A DNA stretch of 64,000 nt, taken from NCBI GenBank assembly GCA_024761205.1, contig JAMASS010000026.1, forward strand, positions 1 through 64,000, written 5' to 3'. The position numbers were made by a program, and so were the translations under genes. Every line of letters begins with the position of its first letter. The stretch's first letter is position 1. This document shows, in pieces, positions 57,891 through 64,000 of the stretch. The notes under the pieces were generated by a model. It was not told the origin of the DNA, did no database searches, and worked only from the letters and a program-made list of their open reading frames with translations. Source of the stretch: Limisphaerales bacterium (GTDB lineage Bacteria > Verrucomicrobiota > Verrucomicrobiia > Limisphaerales > AAA164-E04).

Positions 57891-60662
57891 CTACACCCGG
57901 AACACCTTCATTACCTCGTCGCCGAGGTGGTTGATGACCTTGACGGCGATGCGGCCGGTTTCGGGCTTGGGGAAGGGGCGGGAGGTGTCGCTGTGCAGCG
58001 TCTCCCAGGCGTCGGCATTGATTTCGGCCTTGAGGGTGGTCTTCAGGGACTTGTAGGGGTCGTTCGCGCCGAGGAAGTAGGCGTGGCGGACGAAGAAGCT
58101 CTCTTCGTTGTAGTTGGTGTCGATGAACCAGCAGGCGATGCCTTCCGGCCCGTCGGAGCGGACCTCGCCGGTCTGGGGGTGGAAGACGTCCACGCCGTTG
58201 ATCTTCACTTGTAGCTCGTCGTCGTCGGCGTCCAGCACATCGAAGTCCGGCTCGCCGAAGACGACGAAGAGGTTGCCCTTGCCGGTGTTCTTGAGGTCGT
58301 CCGCCATGTGCAGGTCGGCGTTCATCCGGGCCTTGAGGATGGCGACGCGGCCGAGCTTGGCGAGGTCGGACGCCTGGGCGTCGTAGCTGAAGGCGCAGGA
58401 GATCAGGACGTCGAAGGCCGCCTCCGCCGCTTCCCGGGCGGCCTCGACCAGATCGGCACGAGAGACGGTGCCGAACTCGGGACCGATGAAGATGCCGGCC
58501 CGTCGTTCTTCGGCTTCGTCGTCCACGCCCTCGGTGTATCGGCCTTCGGCGCAGATCGCCTCGCCGGGATACGGCGCGAGCGACGTGAAGTCGATCTTGT
58601 CCTCCTTGTGGGCCTGCTGCACGCCGGCGTACTCAAGGTGCTTGAGGACCGTATCGCCGAACTCGTAGCGGCCATCGTGGTGGACGCCCCGGGCATCGTG
58701 GATGCCGTCGATCAGTTCGCCATCCTCGCCGACGCCTGGGGTGCGGTGCGGCGACAGGCTCTCCACCGTGAAGGGACCGGCGACCCGGACGATCTTCTTG
58801 TCATCAAAGGGCTTGTCGTAGAGAAACTCGTAATCGGCCTTGGCCGCGATGGACGCGTCGATCTCCTTCTGCCGAGCGATGCGCTGCTCCCACCATTGCT
58901 TGTGGGCGTCGATTGCGGGCTGCGGCCAGGACTCGTCGGCGTCGCGGGGGACTTCCCATTCTTCCCAATGGGTGCCCATCGCGGCATTGAGACGCGCGCG
59001 CAAGGGCTCCAGCGTTTCTTGAAACTTCTCCCAGATGACGTCGATTTCGGCGTTGTTGGCGATGGACTTGAGGGTGATGTGGGGAACCCGCTCGTAGACG
59101 AACCCCTGTCGTATTCGACCGTAGGTCGGTGTGCCGCTGGTTGCGGTTCGGGTGAGCTCTGCTTCCTTCTTCTGTCCTCCAAGGCTGTCCGAGAGCAGGT
59201 AGTAGGGGTAGCGGGCTCCCATGATGCGGGCGCGGGCGAGAGCCAGGGCCACGCGGGAGGTGTCGATGGTGACCCAGCGGCGGCCCCATTGCTCGGCGAC
59301 ATAGGCGGTGGTGCCCGAGCCGCAGGTCGGGTCAAGGACGAGATCGCCAGGGTCGGTAGTCATCAGTAGGCAGCGCTGAACGATTCGCGGGTTTGTTTGA
59401 ACGACATAAATAACGTCCTGTGCTCCCATAACATCAGTCCACAAATTATTCAGTTCAGTGACAGGATGGTCGTCCAAAAACCGAATAAATCGAGGTGTGC
59501 TTCCACCTGTGTAAAGTCGCCCTGCCTTTCCTACTCTCATCATATTTGGCAACGTCGTTGACCATTGGCGATTTACCGGTAATCGAAAAGTCTTGCCATT
59601 TGCTTGGAATGTCGGATAGAGGCAAGATTGCACTCCAGCAAACATCGTGTGGACAGCAGTCGGTTGAAATATCTTTGCGTCCGATTGTGCTGTAGTCAAC
59701 TTACTCGCCGAAATAGTTTCGCCGGAAGAAAGTAAAGCATAGCTATATTGCGATGCGGTACCCATATTTACCTTATGTTGAAGTAAATTTCTGTACTTTA
59801 CGCTGTCAATTGATTTTGCATACCAGACAACAAAATCTGAGATTCCAGTCAGTCCAGCAGAACCAAGTCCGCCCGTTTTACGCACAGTAATTAGTGAGAA
59901 AAAATTCTCCTCCCCAAACACCTCATCCATCAGCGCCCTCACCCGATGGACGTTCTCATCCCCGATCTGCACGAAGACCGACCCGCTCTCCGTCAACAGA
60001 TCCCGCGCCACCGTCAACCGATCCCGCAGATAGGTCAGGTACGAGTGGACACCGTTTCTCCACGTATCCCGGAATGCCTTGACCTGTTCCGGCTCCCGGG
60101 TGATGTGCTCGGCCTTGCCGTCCTTCACGTCGCGGCTGGTCGTGGACCACTGGAAGTTGGAGTTGAACTTGATGCCGTAGGGCGGGTCGATGTAGATGCA
60201 CTGCACCTTCCCGCGTAGCCCCTCGCGCTCGGCCAGCGACGCCATCACCTGCAGGCTGTCGCCCAGGATCATGCGGTTGGTCCAGTGGGCGTCGTGCTGG
60301 TAGAACTCGGTCTTCTCGGCCTCGGGCAGGCCGTTGAAGTCGGCGAAGAGGTCCACCTGCTCCGGTTCGTCCTCGGCGGCGCTCGCCTGCTTCAGGTCGT
60401 CGATCAGCGCCTTCGGATGCACGCGCTCCTGGATGAATAGCGGTGGTGCCTTGACCATCAGGTCGGTCGCGTTCTGCTCGTCCTTGCCGCGCCATACGAG
60501 TTGCGGGTCCAGGTCCCGATTGCGGCGCGCGTAGGCGACATGGATCGGTGCGCCCTCGTCCGCGCTCAACACCGGCTGGTGCTCGGCGGACGGGATGTTC
60601 TTGCGGCTCGCCTCCCCATGCGTGAGGGTCTCGATGGTCTTGGTTCGCTTCTTCGCTGGCAT
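57891..60662 (-). CDS. Type III-like DNA methyltransferase (Mod)
   Basis: ATG 60662 gives 923 residues beginning MPAKKRTKTIETLTHG; a longer in-frame extension runs into the res gene and is unlikely. Motif IV is YIDPPYGIKFNSN (DPPY 159-162), motif I is LVLDPTCGSGTTAYVAEQW (about 438-456): the beta-class order of N6-adenine or N4-cytosine methyltransferases. Between them (about 250-424) lies the target-recognition region, whose DNA is much poorer in GC than the rest. The start is 12 bases after the res stop, so res and mod form one operon. The pair restricts and modifies DNA. Confidence 0.9.
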   Translation of the reverse strand: MPAKKRTKTIETLTHGEASRKNIPSAEHQPVLSADEGAPIHVAYARRNRDLDPQLVWRGKDEQNATDLMVKAPPLFIQERVHPKALIDDLKQASAAEDEPEQVDLFADFNGLPEAEKTEFYQHDAHWTNRMILGDSLQVMASLAEREGLRGKVQCIYIDPPYGIKFNSNFQWSTTSRDVKDGKAEHITREPEQVKAFRDTWRNGVHSYLTYLRDRLTVARDLLTESGSVFVQIGDENVHRVRALMDEVFGEENFFSLITVRKTGGLGSAGLTGISDFVVWYAKSIDSVKYRNLLQHKVNMGTASQYSYALLSSGETISASKLTTAQSDAKIFQPTAVHTMFAGVQSCLYPTFQANGKTFRLPVNRQWSTTLPNMMRVGKAGRLYTGGSTPRFIRFLDDHPVTELNNLWTDVMGAQDVIYVVQTNPRIVQRCLLMTTDPGDLVLDPTCGSGTTAYVAEQWGRRWVTIDTSRVALALARARIMGARYPYYLLSDSLGGQKKEAELTRTATSGTPTYGRIRQGFVYERVPHITLKSIANNAEIDVIWEKFQETLEPLRARLNAAMGTHWEEWEVPRDADESWPQPAIDAHKQWWEQRIARQKEIDASIAAKADYEFLYDKPFDDKKIVRVAGPFTVESLSPHRTPGVGEDGELIDGIHDARGVHHDGRYEFGDTVLKHLEYAGVQQAHKEDKIDFTSLAPYPGEAICAEGRYTEGVDDEAEERRAGIFIGPEFGTVSRADLVEAAREAAEAAFDVLISCAFSYDAQASDLAKLGRVAILKARMNADLHMADDLKNTGKGNLFVVFGEPDFDVLDADDDELQVKINGVDVFHPQTGEVRSDGPEGIACWFIDTNYNEESFFVRHAYFLGANDPYKSLKTTLKAEINADAWETLHSDTSRPFPKPETGRIAVKVINHLGDEVMKVFRV

Positions 60663-60673
60663 GCATCTTCCAA

Positions 60674-63600
60674 TCAGTTCCGTTCCGGTGCCGGTTGGCT
60701 TCGCCGCCGGGGTATGGGCTTGATGTCCGGCTCGCTTCCGCCGACGGCCCTGATGTGGCTGGCCGCGTCGTCGGCAATGCGGTCGAACTCGGCGTTCAGC
60801 ACGTCCGCCAGTTCCTCCTGCATGGTGTAGGCGTCCCGGAGTTCCAGGAACGCCCACCGGCCGTGCGTGCCCAGGGCATTCACGCCGGGCACCCAGAGCG
60901 CCTCCATCGTCGCCTTCTTGACCTTGGCGTCTTCCCGGCGATAGCCCTTCACTTCAACGACGAGGTGCAGCGGATCGTCGTCGCCGTGGCCGTCGTCGAT
61001 CAGCACGATGAAGTCGGGGAGGTAGGTTCTCGGTTGGCTGCCGAAGCAGTAGGGAACGTCGAAGCCGAGATTGTGGTTCTTCACGTAGGCGCGCACCTTG
61101 GGGTGGGACTCGGCGACGCGGCAGAACTCCGCCTCCCAGTCGCTGTCCAGCACCACGAGATTGACGTGGCAGTAGCCCGCGTCGGTGCGGAACGTCTCCT
61201 TCGAGGTGGTGAAGTTGACGTGGGCGGTGGATCCGGTCGGGTTGTAGGGATCCAATAGCACCGTGGCCGTACTCTTCGACTCGGCGGTTGCGGACGCTGC
61301 CCGGTTCGCAGCGGCGCGGGCGATCGCATGGTCGATGCGTTCCAGCGCCATGTCGCCCAGTTCTTGGTTGAGCAGCAGGAGGGCGGGGTAGGTACCGCCG
61401 TCGCAGACGAGGCACGCGTCCAGCCAGCGGCGCACGATGCGCTTGGCCTGCCCGAACAAGTGCAGCTTGGGTTCCTCGCCCGAGTCGCGCCACTTCTCGA
61501 GGAATCGCCCGGTCAGGTGGTAGGCCACGGTGGCTTTTCGGGTGGCTTCGGTGTGGGCCAGATCGAGATCGACGGCTTCGCCGACGATGCCCTCGTTGCG
61601 TGTGATCGAGGGCCCGACGATGTCCGGCGTCAGTCTCAGGATGGACTCGTCGTTGAAGTCCGCATCGAGGCGTTCGTCCGGCAGTTGCATCCGGTAGCCG
61701 GCCACGCGCGGGAAGCGGATTTCCAGCGCATCGCGGTCGGGGCGAACGGCCTGTACGCGCACCGTCTCCTTCGGTGGTTTGATCGGCACGGCAACGGGCT
61801 TGGCGGTGAAGTCGAAGGGGATGCCCAGCACGTCGGCGTACTCGACGTCGAACAGGCCTTCGTCGTTCAGTTCATAGGACTGGCGTCTGAGCGCCCGGCC
61901 GACCACCTGCTCGCACAGGAGCTGGGTGCCGAAGGCGCGCACGCCGAGGACGTGGGTGACGGTGTTGGCATCCCATCCCTCGGTAAGCATGGAGACCGAG
62001 ACCACGCAGCGGATCGACTCGCCGAGTTGGCCGGGCTTGCCGACCGTGTTCATCACCTCGCGGAGCAGCTCCTGGTCGGTGATGGCGTCGGCTTGGCGAC
62101 GGTCGCCGGTGCGCTGGACGACTTCGCGCTTGAACCGCTCGATCTCGTCGCCGGCCAGCTTGCGGAAGTTCTTGTCCAGCGCGTCGCCGGATTCGAGCTG
62201 TCGGCTGTCGATGAGCAGCGTGCGCGGGCGCGGAAAGCGCTCGCCGTCTTCGTCGTAGTTTCGGAACAGGGCGAGTCGGCCGTGCTCCAAGGTCGAGTCG
62301 CCGTTCGCGCTGCCGCGCTGGAAACCGGCGATGTAGTCGTAGACGAGCTTGGACGTGGCCGTGTTGTTGCACACCACGATGAAGCAGGGCGGGGTCTGGA
62401 TGCCCGCCGCCTGCCAGGCGTTGAACGTCTTTTCGTAGTGGCCGTACAGCACCTGGAGCGCGGTCTGCAGGTCCATGGGGAGCTTCAGCGGGTCGAGGCG
62501 GTCGGACTTGGCCCAGCCCTTCTTGGGCATCTGCGTCCCGATGTGCTCCCACAGGTTACGGAACCTCGGCATGTCCGCGCCGGGGACGTTGTCCGCCACG
62601 GGAACCCGGGGCAGCTTGACGATGCCGCACTCGATGGCGTCCATCAGCGAGAAGTCGCTCAACGTCCACGGGAACAGCGTGCCCTCGGCGTAGCCGGACC
62701 CGCGCAGGAAGAAGGGCGTTGCCGAGAGGTCGATCACGCGGCGCACGCCGAGCTTTCGGTGGACCGCTTCGAGGCCGGAGATCCACACCCGCGCGGCTTC
62801 GTTGTTGTCCTTGGCCTCCTTGCGGTCCTCGCCCTTGCCGACGTCGTCTTCCGCGTCGCCCGGCTTCTCCCGGTAGCAGTGGTGCGCTTCGTCGTTGAGT
62901 ACGAGGATGCTCTTCATGCCCATGAGATCGGGCATCACGCGCTGCAGCATCTGCCCCTCGCTCTCCATGGTGTCCAGCTCTTCGCCGCGGCCCTGCAACA
63001 GGCGGCGGCCGCCGGCGGAGAGCTCGAGGCGCGTTCGCGGCATGAAGGCGTGGTAGTTGGTGATGACGATCTTGGCCTTGTGCAGGTCGGCGAGCATGTC
63101 GTTCGGCACCAGCTCGCGGCTCTGGTAGTAGCTGTCGGGGTGGTTCGGTCGCAGCACGCGCAGGCGGTCGCGGATGGTGATCCCGGGCGTGACCACGAGG
63201 AATCCGGGCGTGAACTGGCGGCTCTGGGGGCGGCGCACGGCGTTGACGGTCTGCCAGGCGATCAGCATGGCCATCACCGTGGTCTTGCCGGCGCCGGTGG
63301 CGAGCTTCAGGGCGAGGCGCGCGAGGTCCGGGTTGGCCTCGCGATTGGCGTTCTCGAGATGGTCGCGGAAGCTCCTTCCCGCCGCGCTGTTCCCGGCTAC
63401 CTCCGTGAGCCAGATCACCGTCTCGACGGCTTCCACTTGGCAGAAGAACGGCCGAATGTCGTTGAACGGGTGGTGGCGCCAGTGCTTCAGCAGGCGGGCG
63501 GTCTCCGGCGTCACGCGCCACTGGTCCGGGTCTGGAATCGCCCGCCACGCATCGACCCGGCGCCGGAGGCCGTTGATTGACCACTCCACCAAATCGTACT

Positions 63601-63817
63601 GCTGGCCCTCCGCTTCCAGCGCCCTGGCCGCCTCGTCGAAGACGATCTCGCGCTGGCCGCGTTTCTTCGACGTCGGGACCGCCATGATGAACGATGCGCG
63701 GCGGCGGCTGTCGAGGATGCGGCCCGTGGGCTGACCGCCCTCGTCCAATTCCCAGTGCCGTTTTGGATACTCGTAGGGCGAATTCAATATCGGCTTTTCA
63801 AAAAATTGGCCACTCAT
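60674..63817 (-). CDS. Type III-like restriction endonuclease / helicase (Res)
   Basis: A 1047-residue protein with an SF2 helicase core: Walker A ALKLATGAGKTT (about 169-180), ATP-dependent DEAH box VLNDEAHHCY (about 310), DLSATPFFLRG, and VVGRALRRQSY (motif VI). The C-terminal nuclease is of PD-(D/E)XK type: YLPDFIVLID (Asp935) and LVVEVKGYRR (Glu955, Lys957). It cleaves unmodified DNA together with Mod. It is the upstream gene of a res-mod operon, the reverse of the classical mod-res order. GC content is far above most of the window, which suggests horizontal acquisition. Confidence 0.92.
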   Translation of the reverse strand: MSGQFFEKPILNSPYEYPKRHWELDEGGQPTGRILDSRRRASFIMAVPTSKKRGQREIVFDEAARALEAEGQQYDLVEWSINGLRRRVDAWRAIPDPDQWRVTPETARLLKHWRHHPFNDIRPFFCQVEAVETVIWLTEVAGNSAAGRSFRDHLENANREANPDLARLALKLATGAGKTTVMAMLIAWQTVNAVRRPQSRQFTPGFLVVTPGITIRDRLRVLRPNHPDSYYQSRELVPNDMLADLHKAKIVITNYHAFMPRTRLELSAGGRRLLQGRGEELDTMESEGQMLQRVMPDLMGMKSILVLNDEAHHCYREKPGDAEDDVGKGEDRKEAKDNNEAARVWISGLEAVHRKLGVRRVIDLSATPFFLRGSGYAEGTLFPWTLSDFSLMDAIECGIVKLPRVPVADNVPGADMPRFRNLWEHIGTQMPKKGWAKSDRLDPLKLPMDLQTALQVLYGHYEKTFNAWQAAGIQTPPCFIVVCNNTATSKLVYDYIAGFQRGSANGDSTLEHGRLALFRNYDEDGERFPRPRTLLIDSRQLESGDALDKNFRKLAGDEIERFKREVVQRTGDRRQADAITDQELLREVMNTVGKPGQLGESIRCVVSVSMLTEGWDANTVTHVLGVRAFGTQLLCEQVVGRALRRQSYELNDEGLFDVEYADVLGIPFDFTAKPVAVPIKPPKETVRVQAVRPDRDALEIRFPRVAGYRMQLPDERLDADFNDESILRLTPDIVGPSITRNEGIVGEAVDLDLAHTEATRKATVAYHLTGRFLEKWRDSGEEPKLHLFGQAKRIVRRWLDACLVCDGGTYPALLLLNQELGDMALERIDHAIARAAANRAASATAESKSTATVLLDPYNPTGSTAHVNFTTSKETFRTDAGYCHVNLVVLDSDWEAEFCRVAESHPKVRAYVKNHNLGFDVPYCFGSQPRTYLPDFIVLIDDGHGDDDPLHLVVEVKGYRREDAKVKKATMEALWVPGVNALGTHGRWAFLELRDAYTMQEELADVLNAEFDRIADDAASHIRAVGGSEPDIKPIPRRRSQPAPERN

Positions 63818-63848
63818 GTGTCCGTCAACCTGTCCGCTTTCATGAAAC

Positions 63849-63882
63849 CCGGATATCAGTGTTCCATGTCACCAATATCCGG
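63849..63882 (+). promoter_or_regulatory. Inverted repeat upstream of the res-mod operon
   Basis: CCGGATAT and ATATCCGG, 8 bases each, 18 bases apart, 32-65 bases upstream of the res start. Position and spacing fit an operator for a transcription factor, but no controller gene is in the window; the rest of the 183-base end shows nothing further. Confidence 0.4.
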
Positions 63883-64000
63883 CATTCTGTTTCTGACCAA
63901 TCGTCTTGCCATGGCCAGGCTCCCAAGGTCTTCGAGCCACATTGCAATCGGCCTTCCCCACTCACCATGTCCGGCACGATGCTATAGGAGACCAGTTGCC

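Noticed and set aside
58308-59369. 353-codon open frame on the plus strand opposite mod
   Set aside because: Antisense shadow of a GC-rich gene with clear methyltransferase motifs; no motif of its own.
61328-63580. 750-codon open frame on the plus strand opposite res
   Set aside because: It is antisense to a long, well conserved helicase-nuclease; high GC in codon position three of the real gene keeps the opposite frame open. Composition is Gly/Val/Asp/His-rich without motifs.
1-64000. CRISPR array, tRNA or rRNA genes
   Set aside because: No regularly spaced direct repeats and no cloverleaf or rRNA core sequence was seen on reading both strands. A tRNA or covariance-model scan would be the decisive check.

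Overview
The window looks like chromosomal DNA of a free-living, polysaccharide-degrading member of the Verrucomicrobiota (PVC group). This is inferred from gene content: secreted CotH/lamin-tail-domain (LTD) giants, formylglycine sulfatases, a Tat-exported Gfo/Idh/MocA oxidoreductase, EF-hand and PQQ-propeller secreted proteins, and RHS debris. No rRNA or other taxonomic marker is present. I saw no tRNA, rRNA or CRISPR array.

Layout. 0-1.8 kb: RHS-repeat remnant and its decayed tail. 1.9-3.9 kb: a CBS/DRTGG-type family II pyrophosphatase whose C-terminal DHHA2 domain appears duplicated. 3.98-5.99 kb (minus): wreck of an asparagine-synthetase/PqqD pair of the kind found in lasso-peptide clusters. 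6-10.7 kb: a secreted CotH/LTD protein, divergent from an unknown two-gene secreted operon. 11-14.5 kb: a complete sugar ABC importer (lipoprotein receptor, double ATPase, permease) closed by a perfect hairpin. 14.6-21.4 kb: housekeeping-like genes (D-amino-acid aminotransferase, Rex, DinB-like, a DedA/ATP-grasp fusion, TANGO2/NRDE, zinc-ribbon, TraB/GumN). 22-26 kb: Gfo/Idh oxidoreductase and a sulfatase-SGNH esterase fusion. 26-31.3 kb: a gene graveyard (ABC-2 permease, membrane protein, DMT exporter) with one intact AI-2E-family transporter. 31.4-38.2 kb: a 1438-residue LTD/CotH protein, an EF-hand protein and a PQQ propeller protein. 38.4-42.5 kb: a second graveyard (secreted-protein tail, ABC ATPase, DNA methyltransferase, IS5-like transposase start). 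42.7-49.7 kb: arylsulfatase, a two-acyltransferase operon that could make N,O-acylated amino-acid lipids, a flippase/FkbM methyltransferase pair, and a pilin. 50-57.6 kb: a 2530-residue PA14/LTD/CotH/cadherin-like secreted protein. 57.7 kb: a second, inverted copy of the same IS start. 57.9-63.8 kb: a GC-rich type III-like restriction-modification pair, probably acquired horizontally.

How the genes work together. Much of the intact content fits a surface-degrader lifestyle: sulfatase plus esterase remove decorations from polysaccharides, the ABC importer takes up released sugars, the oxidoreductase may process sugar derivatives, and the LTD/CotH giants probably form cell-surface or secreted matrix. 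About a dozen pseudogenes, carrying stops, frameshifts and internal deletions while their neighbours stay intact, show ongoing gene loss. The least ordinary items are the low-GC target-recognition segment inside the GC-rich methyltransferase, the tandem DHHA2 pyrophosphatase, the DedA/ATP-grasp fusion, the sulfatase/SGNH fusion, and the paired 45/46-identical IS starts that bracket 42.3-57.8 kb.
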